Shown: positions 21,118-32,734 of the stretch, piece after piece
Position numbering within the stretch: the first letter of the stretch is position 1
Layout: the number at the start of each line of letters is the position of its first letter
NCBI GenBank assembly: GCA_032622095.1
Contig: CP136066.1
Coordinates: forward strand, 156,013,152 to 156,077,151
DNA: 64,000 nt
Reading direction: 5' to 3'
Source of the DNA: Siphonodentalium dalli
Taxonomy: Eukaryota > Mollusca > Scaphopoda > Gadilida > Siphonodentaliidae
Program-made: the position numbers and the translations under genes
The notes under the pieces: generated by a model
What the model was told of the DNA's origin: nothing
What the model saw: the letters and a program-made list of their open reading frames with translations, nothing else
Database searches by the model: none

Positions 21118-24100
21118 TGTCACGAAAGCGCAAACGCGCCGAAGACGTCCCAATATGTGTAATACTTTGCCCAGCATTGCACACCGAGGGCGCACATATC
21201 ATCCTGTTAAATGATGGCAGTTATACTAAACTGATAGAATGCAGGGACAAATTGCGTGCATTCGCTGCAAAAAAATGCACACAGTGAACAATGTGACAAT
21301 TCCTGCAGAATACGACCCTTGCAAACATGGATATCACAGTCAGTGCTATAAGAAATTTACACACTGCCGAAATGTAAATCCTAGTACATCAACCAGTTCT
21401 GATAATGATGGCGTGTGTCACACTCCGAGGCAGCATGCAAGCGGGAGTGATGGACGAGGCATGTTTCCCGAATCATGTGGTATATGTGGGAAAGTAGTTA
21501 TTAAACTCAAACAAAAGAGGGAACATCCAACCAAAATTCTCACTGAAACTGCATCTAGTAGACTTAAACAGGCTGCTACTTTGAGAAATGACCACACGAT
21601 GCTGACCAGAATCGGCACCGATTACTTAATCGCAAATGAATTTCGAAAACACGACAGTTGCTACAGTGTCTATACGAGGATATGTTGGCCTGTTCGTCCT
21701 GGTGACAATGATCCCGATAATGGTGTTGTTGATGACGACGGAATAACTACAATTGAGAGTGAAAATTTCTCTGACGTGTGCGATTTTATCGACATGTATG
21801 TCTTGCAGCAACTTCGTAGTGTATCTATGGATGTTTTGACTGGTATGATGGGTTATACAGTCGATGTTGCAGATAGACGCTATTGTTATCGGTTGAAACA
21901 ACGAATACAAACGAAATATGGTGATGCTATATTATTCGTAACTGTTCAGACAAATAAATCAGATAGTTATGAGTAGTCGAACTCACAGAAAATTCAAAAG
22001 AGGTATTTAAAATAGACGATGACGTTGTTGATCAGGCGTCCAATATTATTCGTAGGAATATAGAGGAGTTTCTTGACCAAACACCCGATATTTCGTGGCC
22101 ACCCTGTGCTGAGTCGTTGGCTGTCAAGAGCAGACAACCCCTAGCATGGTAACGTGTTTCGTTGAGAACATTCTGAAGACGCATAGTTGGCGCAAATCAC
22201 GCACAATCAAGAAGATTCAAACCGTTGCTAAATTGATTGCTGAAGATCATATCTTCGGAGTTTCTCGTGGCGCCTTCTTAACCGACAAACACACTATGCT
22301 AGGTGTTGTGGTACATAACATGTCTGGACAAAAGGCTCCAATACAAATCCTATCGAAATTGGGCCACTCAATTAACTATGATACAGTGTGTCAAATTGAG
22401 ACTAGTTTGGCCGAGCAGTCTCAGCAGTTCTTCGAAAGTCCTCAGATGTTGCCTCTGCAGCCCGCATCTGATTCTGCGACAGTACTGACACATTTATGGG
22501 TTGATAACTTCGATTATAATGTCGAACCTGTCACTGGTCATGACACTATCCACAGTACCCATGCCGTTGCTTATCAAGAACGTTCCGACGACACCGTGCC
22601 AAGAACATCGGGGATTATACTACCGAGACCGAAACGAAGGTCGATCTGTGTCTCGGTGGACACAGAACTGGAACACCGCCGTGTTAATCCAAAATGGGGA
22701 CCACCTAAAACACCTAAACCGATTGGATGTTGTAGACCACCGGTGGATCAGACAAAAAAGAAGCTAATGGCATGGAAGATCGGCAGAGAGCAACATGACA
22801 AAAGGCAAACGATTCCTCGGTTTGGTGGTTGGATTTCGTCAGTTTCAGAATAAAATGTGCCCACAAAAACAATGATCACATACCTGCCACCCATTCACAA
22901 ACCAATATCGGAATACGAAACCGTTGCCGAATATCTACAAATGGCACAAAAGTTAGCCCAACAAGCGAACATGCCCAGTGTTCATATCACACTCGACGTT
23001 GGAGCAGCAGCAAAAACATTTCAGATGATCTGGAACTATCCGAAGGAATTCAGTAATGTCATCGTTCATTTAGGTGACTTTCATTTGATGCAAGAAGGAA
23101 ATGTTCGGTATTATCGGTAAGATGGTTTCAGCGAGTGGTTTCGAGGACATTGTCTTTCAAACCGGCCTGTGTGTGTCCGGTAGCTTGAATGCTGTGCTTA
23201 AGGGTAAACAGTACAATCGTGCCTGGTTTGTTCACGAACATTTTGCAGACGCATTGGAACGATTGCTTCTCAACCGATTCTTCCAGAGCACCAATGACGG
23301 TGAGCCAATAACTATTCCTAAGTTACCATGTGATCTGTTTGAATCAAAATCACCGGCAACTGCATGTAAGCTGATCATGACAGACACTGGCGAGTTCTCG
23401 AAGTTCTGGGAAATGTACGAAGCATACAAAACAACAATTCGAAATGGAGCTTTAGGCAAGACAGCCAAGTTCTGGTTAATGTACCTCGATGTGATTGACA
23501 TATTGCAAATGCTACATTGTGCAGTGAAAGAGGATGATTATGATTTAATACTTCACAGCTGGGAATCTGCACTTCCATATTTCTTTCCAGTACCGATTGC
23601 TTTGGCACATCCTGACGGAACGAGAAGACAAACAACTGAGAGTAAGTTGATTGGAATAATAATTGATAACTGTGAAATTGTTGATTCCGCTACACTACCG
23701 CCTCGAAATAACACATCGGCCTATGTGATAGACTTAATGGCGTTAATTCGCACACTGCCCCAAAAACCCAAAACTTTTGAGGAATTGGCGCTGCAAATTT
23801 TCAATTCAATTCCCCAGGATATCAACGAATTGACGTAATTGCGGACACATATAGAGAGCATACCATCAAACTGGGTGAACGGTAAAATAGAGGGGTTGCT
23901 GAAAAATATATTATTACTAGTGCAAAAGTCAAATTTACTGAGAACTTCTCCAAGTTTCTATCGAACGGGACAAACAAGGAGAGAATGATATATCTGATCC
24001 TGGACGTGTGGAATGAGAAACGGGATATGCTACTCGTGGGACAGGTTGTCTACTTTTCCATCAGAGATCTATGTTATTTAGTAACTCGAGATGACACAAC

Positions 24101-24946
24101 GATAATTGAAGATCTGTGTTCGGACCAGGAAGAGGCAGACACAAAAGTTGTCCTACATGTTAACCATGCACTCATAAACAATCCAGGACCTGTGATTGTT
24201 CGTTCCCCACCAGGAGACACTGACATATTGGTCATTATGCTTGGACATTGCACCAATCTGACCCACGATGTGTATTTAGATAATGGTCGTGGCAAATTCA
24301 GAACAATTGTTAACCTAAACAGAAGTTATATGAATACCTTATTAAGACAATCTATTATTGGACTTCATGCGTTTACAGGGAACGACTATGTATCAGCATT
24401 CTTCAAGAAAGGCAAACAGGTGTGTTACAACCTATTACTGAACGATTACCGGTATATTGAGGCCTTCGCCACACTGGGAACACAATGGTCTACCGAATGT
24501 TATGACATGAACATAATTGAAGAGTATATATCTAAGCTCTATGGGAAACGATGCCCTGTAACGGTTAACCAAACTCGAGTGTAACTCTTCTGGGAAAAGT
24601 TTTGGATCACGGCAAAGTTGTTGATCTGTCATTGATACCACCATGTGTTGATAGTTTGAAGCTGCACACATATAGGGCAAACTACGTTTCACGCATATGG
24701 CGCCTGGCATCAGTCACCGAAAATATGCGCCCCGGATCCATCTGACTATGGATGGGAAGACGACAGTAGCATCAAATGGATAACGAAGGCATTCCCTGAC
24801 GATATTTCAAACTTATTGTACAGGCAGAACGAGAAGAGTATCACCGAAGATTCACAAGATTGCAATATTGATATTTGGACAGACGAAGAAGATAGTGATG
24901 ACTATATGTCGGATGATGACGATTGTAGTGATGTTGATTTTGGATA
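21118..24946 (+). pseudogene. Academ-like transposase with Cys-rich N-terminus and nuclease-like C-terminus, frameshifted
   Basis: The likely start is ATG 21118 (MSRKRKRAEDV, a basic nuclear-signal-like head). The frame is lost at a run of seven A residues (21269-21275) and resumes as KKMHTVNNVTIPAEYDPC. A Cys/His-rich region follows (GYHSQCYKKFTHC, SCGICGKVV). Further breaks lie near 21970, 22145, 22855, 23095, 23838-23985 and 24584. The core has DNFDYNVEP, TGHDTIHSTHAVAYQE, VHITLDVGAAAKTFQM, VIVHLGDFHLM and IGKMVSASGFEDIVFQTG, which match a transposase family I know from marine invertebrates. There, the Asp in the TLDVGA-like segment and the LGxFH segment are core positions. The C-terminal part has QEEADTKVVLH, SPPGDTDILV and GLHAFTGNDY, an acidic pattern like PIN/XPG nucleases. 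It ends in an Asp/Glu-rich tail. With about six frame breaks no full protein can be made unless some are introns or sequence errors. Confidence 0.75.
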
Positions 24947-25299
24947 GAACACCATTCACCTTAGTGCATATACATGTACGATACCAACTCTACGATACAT
25001 ATGCAACATGTATCAATCTCTGTAATATCATTACTTTCTGTCAATTCGTATTATATATAATCAAATGCATTATATCCATATTATACCAAAATATTATATT
25101 TTCACCAAAAATTAACCAAAATATGTTGTTTTCACCCAAAAATACTAATTTCTTACATTCTCTTTATGTCAAAATACTACATTTTAACGTAAACCCACAA
25201 CAATTAGTTATAGAAATGTAGTAAACTCCGTTGGAGTAACTATAACAAGAATGTAGAAGCATATGTCACCGAATTCCCAAAATATCGATTTTTTTATAT
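24947..25299. other. Transposon 3' untranslated region
   Basis: This is A+T-rich sequence after the acidic transposase tail, before the right inverted repeat. It contains repeated phrases around ACCAAAATAT(A/T)TT and TTTTCACC(A/C)AAAA, but no gene. Confidence 0.5.
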
Positions 25300-25841
25300 T
25301 TCGGGGTAGGGGTAGGTTATTAGGGTACTATACGTGACATGGGCTAAATATTTTCAAGTTATTGGGCTTATCAGATCGCCAGTATGCCACTGGTCACTAA
25401 AACACCAAATATGTTATACTTTTTCAGTATAGATTTCTGGTCAGTGAAAACGAAACGAGGTCACTTTGGTGAATCGACGAAAATAGTGCAGCATCACTAA
25501 GAGTTATGCGCCTCGTGGCGTCACCACGAATATCTTTCGTAGACATTTGAAGCACATTTCAGCTCTATCATAATAATTCATCTCCCATATCGCATATTGA
25601 CTTCTTGGCATGATAAATTTCGTAATAAAATGAAGTTTACAAAATTGTAGTATTTTCGGAAAATAACTTTAAAAATGAGGTGGGCACTCATAGAAAAGGC
25701 ATGAATTTTTTTTTATTTTGGACCACATTTTCTTAGTGCACCAACCAGATTTTGAAACTAGAGGCATTTTCCTATAAGAAAATCATAGTGGCATAAATTC
25801 GCTCAGTGGCTGACACCTATGTGTATTCCCAATCTCTACTA
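25300..25841. repeat. Right terminal inverted repeat
   Basis: This is the inverse complement of 18499-19041. It ends CCCAATCTCTACTA, followed by ATT. Confidence 0.9.
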
Positions 25842-25844
25842 ATT

Positions 25845-26668
25845 GAAGGCATAATGAACTGTCTTCAAGTTGACAACAAGTGCTTCACATTTTTCCTCAA
25901 TCCGAATGAATGAATGAATGTAAACTCAGAATAACTTTCATAACAAACGAGAATAGAAATTAACTCAAATTTGATGTCTTCCTTCCACAAGACTCACGAG
26001 AAAACACAGCGAATTCACGAGTGCGAGGTCTCCAATCTGACCTGTGAGGCTGTGACGTTTATTGTTATTGAAATAATTATGTCATGTTGTGGTACAGTCA
26101 GGTCCGAAACATTCTGAGCACAATTAAGAGCACTCCATTAAAACGAATTAATTAATGAATTTAGACTTCTTTTGAAGACAAATTAGACTATTTCAAAGAC
26201 AATCAGAAGTCGGTGTATCATACATGTACATACACTCATGTATGTATTTTCGTGTTTTGTTATTAATAATGCGTTCTTGTTTTATGTATTTTCAATATAT
26301 TGGCTTAGCCTACCCTCATGCATTTAGCCACAAAGGCCTTTGTTTTATGGAGTTATGTATTTCTATCATGCCGTAAGTCCTCGTTGCGAATCAAGATAGA
26401 TTCCACTTCATGTCACAAATGTGCACTTTTTGGCAATATTCACATAACTTCATAAGAAAATAACACGTTGAACTTGAATCGTATTCGAGGACTTACTTGA
26501 AACATATATTCCCGCCGAATACAACACATCATTAAAATAATAATATGTACTTCATATTACAGTTAGCTCTAGTAACAGTGCACGGACTATACATATTCAT
26601 GCTTGCATCTTTAATTCATTCTGAAGTGGAGGTTATATATTTCATTCATTCCATTATTGGTCGTATCC
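25845..26668. other. Upstream region of the next LINE, no ORF1 seen
   Basis: The stretch contains no long frame. It may hold the 5' UTR of the LINE whose ORF2 starts at 26669, but I cannot place its 5' end. No CCHC or coiled-coil ORF1 is present. Confidence 0.4.
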
Positions 26669-29600
26669 ATGGCTACACATAACGTAAATCTGAGTGAGGT
26701 TCGGGATTCTGATGAATATAACTTTACAATGAAATGGAACGAAGCGGAACAGGAAAATGACGAATTGATTAATTCTGCTATTAATACCTGCAATGAATGT
26801 GCATACATTTCACCATCACAAGCTATTGATCAACCAAATAAAAAATCTAAATTTTCAATATTCAGCCTCAACTGTCGAAGTATTAACGCGAATTTCGATT
26901 CATTGTGTAATCTCCTGTGCGACTTAAAGTCGAATAATAATTCATTCGACGTTATAGCTTTAACGGAAACATTCAAAATACGTCAAGCATCAAACTTTCA
27001 AATACCGGGATATCACCCTATGGAATTCAAATGTAGAGCTGACGACGATGATGGCAGAGGTGGTGTGTGCCTTTACATAAAAGAATCAATCCACTATAAA
27101 AATCGACCCGACCTTAGTGAATTTATTCCACACGTAATAGAAACAATATTCGTGGAAATTAACCCAGGAAAAAATGACTCTCGGATAATCGGCTGCGTTT
27201 ATAGACCAAATACCGCACCAAAGGCCAACATTGATCAATTTTTGAAAAAATTCGACGATATTCTAGAAAAAATTAATAACCACAAATCATATATATCAGG
27301 AGACTTTAATATTGACCTCCTCAATTTCAACTCTCATACAAAAACGAATGATTTCATAAATAACATTTTCACAAGAGGATTCGTGCCAAGGATAACTAAA
27401 CCCACTCGAATGACTGATCATTCAGCAACTCTTATCGATAATATATATACCAATAATCTACAAGGCGAATGTAAATCTGGCATAATCACATGCGATGTAT
27501 CCGATCACTTCGGCATATTTTATTCAGAATCTAACCAAAAGAGACAAAACAACCCCAATAATAATGAAACTATCACTAACCAAAGAAGTTTTAGTCCTAA
27601 TAACATAATTAGATTCAAAAATCTTTTAAAATCTTGTACCTTTGACTCCGTCACATCTTGTAGAAATGTCGACCAAGCATATGACATCTTCTTAGATATC
27701 TATATGAATGCATATGAACTAGCTTTCCCCATCAAAAGTCGACATGTACCCAAAAAATTCATAAAACGCGAACCTTGGATGACATCTGGATTGATTAAGT
27801 CAAGTATTGTTAAGAACCAGCTATATTTACGCAAATTGAATAAACCCACGGAAACGAACGTAAATAAATATTTGAGTTATCGTACCTTATACAATAAACT
27901 AATCAGAAGGAGTAAAAATATATACTATACAAATATTCTTGAAGTAAATAAAAATAACTTAAAGAAAACATGGGAAATACTTAAGGGTGCATTGAAGATA
28001 AATGGAAACACAAATATTGCCACAAAGACTTTTACTGAAAACGGAATAGAACTTGAAAATTCCAAACTCATATCGGAAAGGTTCAATGACTTTTTCTCAA
28101 AAATTGGGCGGGAAACCAGCCAACTTAATGAACATGAAAATGACTCACATTTTACAGATTTTCTTCATAACCGCAAACCAGACGACATCAATTTCAAAAT
28201 AATTCCGACCTCTATACAGGAGATCATACTCACATGTTTCTCTATGACTGGAAAAGTATCAAGGGACTTCAATGGTATATCAACTAAACTTATCAAGGAA
28301 ACAATTGAGGAGATAGCCCCAGCATTATTGCATATTTTTAACTTGTCCTTAGAGCATGGAATAGTCCCTAACAAAATGAAAATTTCTAAAGTAGTCCCGA
28401 TCCCAAAAAATAATACCACTCATGAAATCTCCAACTACAGACCTATCAGCATTCTTCCAGCTATCTCGAAACTTCTCGAAAAAATAATGCATAAACGATT
28501 ACTAGACTTCTTAAATGAACAAAACATACTCTATAAACACCAATACGGCTTCCGTCCTAATCATTCAACCTTCCACCCTGTATTACACCTCCTCGATCAA
28601 GTTGTCTCAAATAATGACATTATGACAAGAGATTCCACTTTAGCTCTATTCCTCGACCTCTCAAAAGCATTTGATACGATAAATCACGATATTTTACTTC
28701 ATAAACTAGATCACTATGGCATACGGGGCACAGCATACTCATGGTTTCGGAGCTATCTGCAAAATAGAAGGCAATATGTTGAACTCAATGGTACCAAATC
28801 TAAATTAACGGAAGTGACGTGTGGAGTGCCCCAGGGCTAAATACTGGGACCGATAATTTTCTTAATTTACGTTAACGATATGTCCAACTCGACAACCATG
28901 GATATCTTGTCATACGCGGACGATACGACTCTAGTAACTGGTGGAAAAAATGGCATCCTTGTAGAAAGTTATGTGAATAATGAGTTACGCAACATATTTG
29001 ATTGGTGCTGTAGCAATAAGTTAGTGATCAATACTAAAAAAAGCAGCTATATGCTAATACATCCAGAGAACAATGATAACAAATGGAACTTCATAAAGGT
29101 TTACTTAAATAATACGGAACTAAATAAGATAGGAAATCTTGAGCACGAATCCTCCACAAAATTCTTAGGAATCCATATAGATGAAAACCTGACGTTTAAA
29201 AAACATGTGTCCTCAGTTTGTTCTAAAATGGTGAATGCCATATACCACATCAATAAAGTTAAACACTTCTTTCCTGGTAGCGCACTTAAAACATTATATT
29301 ATGCTCTAATACAAAGCCATCTTGTGTACGGTGTTCAAATTTGGGGACACGTCCCAGCGGTCAAAAAAAATTTCATGCTTCAAAAACGCGCGATACGAGT
29401 TTTATGTAATAAGAAATATAGAAGCCACACAGAACCTCTTTTTAAAAAAGAAAATATACTCAAAATCTACGACATCCACAAAGTACAAGCGGCTGTTTTC
29501 ATGCATGATTGGTATCATATGCGCTTAATAGAATCATTCACCGACATGTTTACGAAACGCAAAACCGGACCAGACACCCGGCAAAAGCACCCACTATTTT

Positions 29601-29806
29601 AAAAAAAACCAAGAACATCTTGGTCCCAACAACTACCATTCCATTCTTATCCAACCATCTGGAACAACTTAGATAACGAATTTACATCATACCAATCCAG
29701 GCACACATTCAAACGGCGTTTACATGCCGATTGCATTAAAAAATATGCTGCAACAATTAAATGTAACAATCAAAGATGTCCCGACTGTATGGTCGCTCGT
29801 CAATAA
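26669..29806 (+). pseudogene. LINE ORF2 (APE endonuclease + RT), two in-frame TAA codons
   Basis: The start is ATG 26669 (context TCCATGG). The single frame runs 1046 codons to TAA at 29804-29806 and is interrupted only by TAA at 28838-28840 and 29600-29602. Endonuclease motifs are FSLNCRSI, VIALTETF (Glu), YISGDFNIDLL (Asp/Asn) and CDVSDHFGIF (Ser-Asp-His). RT motifs are VVPIPK, NYRPISILPAISKLLEKIM, HQYGFRPNHST, LFLDLSKAFDTINHDILLHK, TCGVPQG-stop-ILGPI, ILSYADDTTLV, NTKKSSYMLI and KFLGIHIDENLTFKKHV. The C-terminus has TIWNNLD and a CNNQRCPDC cluster. The first stop falls in the highly conserved GVPQGSILGP block where Ser is expected, a one-base change from TCA. The protein type fits the CR1/L2/Jockey group. 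No frameshifts are seen over 3 kb, so the copy is fairly young. Confidence 0.92.
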
Positions 29807-30174
29807 GTGACTTCCACTATATCGCAATCCACAACCTCACTCAACACATTCCTACTCGACTTTCAAGGAACATCTCACTGACAAGAAAGAGACAAACCAT
29901 CGAGTAACCAATAATCGATTTATCTAGACGTATATCCTCCATGTATATAATCCAGTTAAATGCAACCATTGTGAGATACATAATTATTTAGCCGTGCATT
30001 GTAAAATGAACTCTGACCGCCTATCGTAACATCTTTTCGTCTTTAAGGGGGCGGCAGTAAGACAGTCTAGCCTGACTATGCCACCCCCTCAAATATACAA
30101 TGTAATATTTGTCAAATGTATCATGTATTAATATGTGTATATTGAAATAAAATATCCTATCCTATCCTATCCTA
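26669..30174 (+). mobile_element. CR1/L2-like LINE copy with (TATCC)n 3' tail
   Basis: This comprises ORF2 (26669-29806), a 3' UTR of about 340 bases and a short tandem tail, ATATCCTATCCTATCCTATC, ending near 30174. Short tandem tails instead of poly-A are usual in CR1/L2-type LINEs. The sequence beyond the tail belongs to a minus-strand ORF1 fragment, which seems to have been the target. No matching target duplication was found on the 5' side. Confidence 0.85.
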
Positions 30175-30514
30175 CATTCCCATAACTCACAAGCTGATCG
30201 GCGATCGCGTTGTCGTCTATTTCAACGGGGGCGTCTATAACAGTGACTAGTGTTCCCTTTCGTCCGATCTCATGTAACCGAATCCGACGACCTCCGATCA
30301 GAATATTGTTAGTCAATAGGCTCTGTTTTGCTGAATCATTCTGAACAGTTATGAAACACTCATTCTGAGTTATTTGAATTGCTGAAATGTCATCTCGATC
30401 CAGAAGAGAATCACATCCTCGCAAAACGGAATCATGAGACAGGCGTTGTCCTTCATATTTTTCAAATGTAACGGTCAGTTTTCTGGGTAGCGTCGACATT
30501 TTGCTTTCATACAT
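30167..30514 (-). pseudogene. LINE ORF1 N-terminal fragment
   Basis: The minus-strand frame of 115 codons begins MYESKMSTLPRKLTVTFEKY and continues with AIQITQNECFITVQ, GGRRIRLHEIG and LVTVIDAPVEIDDNAIADQL. That pattern resembles the RRM-like front half of zinc-knuckle ORF1 proteins in invertebrate LINEs. The frame runs into the (TATCC)n tail of the plus-strand LINE, so the rest of ORF1 is missing. The matching zinc-knuckle half is not found left of that LINE. It could belong to the same family as the ORF1 at 11505-12608, which lacks this front domain. Confidence 0.55.
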
Positions 30515-30669
30515 ACATTAAAATCACATAAATGTTCCACAGAATACTATTCCAATAGTCCTTAGTGGTAACTGAACAGTTCATGCAGTTGTTTCGTCAA
30601 CCATAAGCCATTTTGGTGCATTTATTCGATACTTTTTGTTGGATAATTAGAGAGCGAAAAATTTAACGA

Positions 30670-31165
30670 CCATATTCAAACTCGCGCATGCCTAGGAATT
30701 TCAAACCGTCGATAGCACAATCTTTGAGGAATGGTTCGAGGTCGTTTATGAACAACGAGAACAATAACGGAGATAGCATTCCACCCGCGCTGCAAGTAAA
30801 ACATTGACCGCTTGATATTCTGAACTACACAAGATTTTATGTTTCCTTACATGCTACGAAATAATTCTTTAAAAAAAATTGGATGTCATAAGTTTAATCC
30901 AAAGTCCCCCCTCCATACTGTGTTGAATGCCTTCTTAAAATCGACAAAACAGCAGTATATTTGTTTTCCTCTTGCAAGATAAAAGTCAATAAGACTTTTC
31001 ATAATAAATATATTGTCGGTAGTTGAGTGACTTTTACTGAATCCTGCCTGAAACTGGGTTAGTATGCCCTCACCCTCACAAAATTTTGTGAGTCGATTAT
31101 TCAGGACGGATGTAAATAGTTTGCCAAAACCTTGACAAAGCAACATGCTCACAGTTTTTCGACCG
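30670..31165 (-). pseudogene. LINE RT fragment
   Basis: Reading the minus strand, the fragment encodes CQGFGKLFTSVLNNRLTKF, LTQFQAGFSKSHSTTDNIF, CCFVDFKKAFNTVWRG and, after a gap with frame changes, GGMLSPLLFSLFINDLEPF. The order and wording closely follow the RT at 3648-6056 (FQTGFRKEHSTIDNIF, CTFIDFKKAFDTIW, MSPFLFSLYINDL). It begins and ends inside the RT, and lacks the YADD box. In VDFKKAFNTVW the first catalytic Asp of the family (FKKAFDT) is kept as V-D, but the second Asp of the motif is Asn. Confidence 0.8.
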
Positions 31166-32734
31166 GCTAAGTTAATAATACAATGATTTTGTTATTCGAA
31201 AATTAAGATGGGCCTTTAATCGAAGTGTCAAGTCTTCACATCAGAGGAAACAGCAAATAACAATACAGAGCATGTATTAATAACTCTATACCGATATGGT
31301 AATAATAAAGAGCGTTTGTGCGTACAGCTAAAACGTGCGATTGAATTTCGTCTCTTCGTCTTTTTAGAAAATAGAGTCGAACGTAACACAGATAACAATT
31401 ATTACTAGTTTGAGACATAACGCAATGAGTTGGTTAACGGATATGGCTCATTCGAGGTTTCAAATTTTGGCTATGTAATTTGCAAGGAGGTATAATATTA
31501 CAGCGAATATTATTAGGTGTATTTTGGAGCGTAAAACGCCATGTGGCTTTAAATTACTCGAAATAATTGCTATACATGTATTGATATATATTGTAACAGA
31601 TACGCTACAGGGCGATGTTCGTGGCATATGTGACTGTTGGCGTCAGATTACGACTATATTATGACGTCATCTCTAAAATTGTCGTTGTTTGACGTTTGGT
31701 AGCGATCACTCCCGAACCAAGACCATGCTATTACATATAGCTACACCGCTTATCGTAATGAGCATTTCCATAATAAGTAGATATAGATGAGGTGCGGTAA
31801 AATGGCTTGTTATAGCTCATATGTATACATACGTTTTTCTCTCGAATACCATAATGTGATGTCATTCAGCGTGATAGATGAGAATAATAGGCCAATCCGT
31901 CACTGCCAAAAATGCCCCGTCGATCACTGATAAGGTGCACTGTACACACTATTCAGTATTGTCTGTGTAGCATCATGAACGGTCTAAATTCTTGCTGGCG
32001 GTGCAAATCTAACAATCTCAACACAGGTGAGTGTTAACTTTGGCAGGTCCTGTAAACATGCATAGTTGCAGGCATTTGTACTTGTTGGAAGATACATCGT
32101 GTTCAAAATAGTATCTTGAAAATAGTTTGACATTGGACCTATATATTCACATGGGTTCATATTGGATTTATTTGATTCTGAATTAAGTCCATATGGAGCT
32201 TACACTCGCTATTCCGTTGAATGACACGGGGCGCAGTGAAAACACATTGCAACAAAACAAACTTATAAGGCCCTGAAATACCATATACTTTGTATTTCTT
32301 ATCTCGCTGAATTTGAGAAAATCATGTCCCTACAGGACTATGATTATGTGAGCCGTTGTGTTAAGATGTACCCCAGATTTCAAGAGATAAAAACAGTATA
32401 CCCTTCCACAGGCGCCTGGACCCCCAACACCCTTAGATACAAAACGACAGGTCCCTGTGGTGTATAGACGGGTGGATTGGAACTTCCCACGAGCCTGCGA
32501 TTAGCATGGTTAGGTTTCCATCAATCAAATGTGTTGTCGCGCAGTGTTAGCTATAGGGCCCTTTTATAGTGTACATTCACACACTGGCAGATTTGCATGG
32601 TATTTTTCCCCCCAGACAATTCGTCACAGAAAACCATATGGTGCCAGAATATGAACGACAACGTATTGTATTCTATATTTTCTCAACCGGTACGCAGAAT
32701 TCACTCCTATCTGTTAAGAATGCGCTATACATAC
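31166..32734. other. No supported gene
   Basis: No frame longer than about 60 codons and no recognisable repeat structure is seen. A phrase AATAATAAAGAGCGTTT near 31303 recurs near 59907, hinting at another old dispersed repeat. Confidence 0.4.

Larger units (their letters stand above)
18499..25841 (+). mobile_element. 7.3 kb DNA transposon with long inverted repeats, Academ-like
   Basis: Inverted repeats of about 540 bases lie at the two ends, starting TAGTAGAGATTGGGAATACA on both. The triplet ATT flanks both ends (18496-18498 and 25842-25844), consistent with a 3-bp target duplication. Inside is one plus-strand transposase gene (21118-24946) in broken frames. Between the left repeat and the gene are two tandem palindrome-bearing repeat units (19974-21002). 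The transposase contains the LGDFHLM-type and FGIIGKMV motifs plus an acidic nuclease-like block that I associate with Academ/AcademX elements, and 3-4 bp duplications are known for that superfamily. The assignment is by motif memory only. Confidence 0.82.

Noticed and set aside
18499-25841. Kolobok superfamily assignment for the large transposon
   Set aside because: Kolobok inserts into TTAA; the flanks here give ATT on both sides and no TTAA pair.
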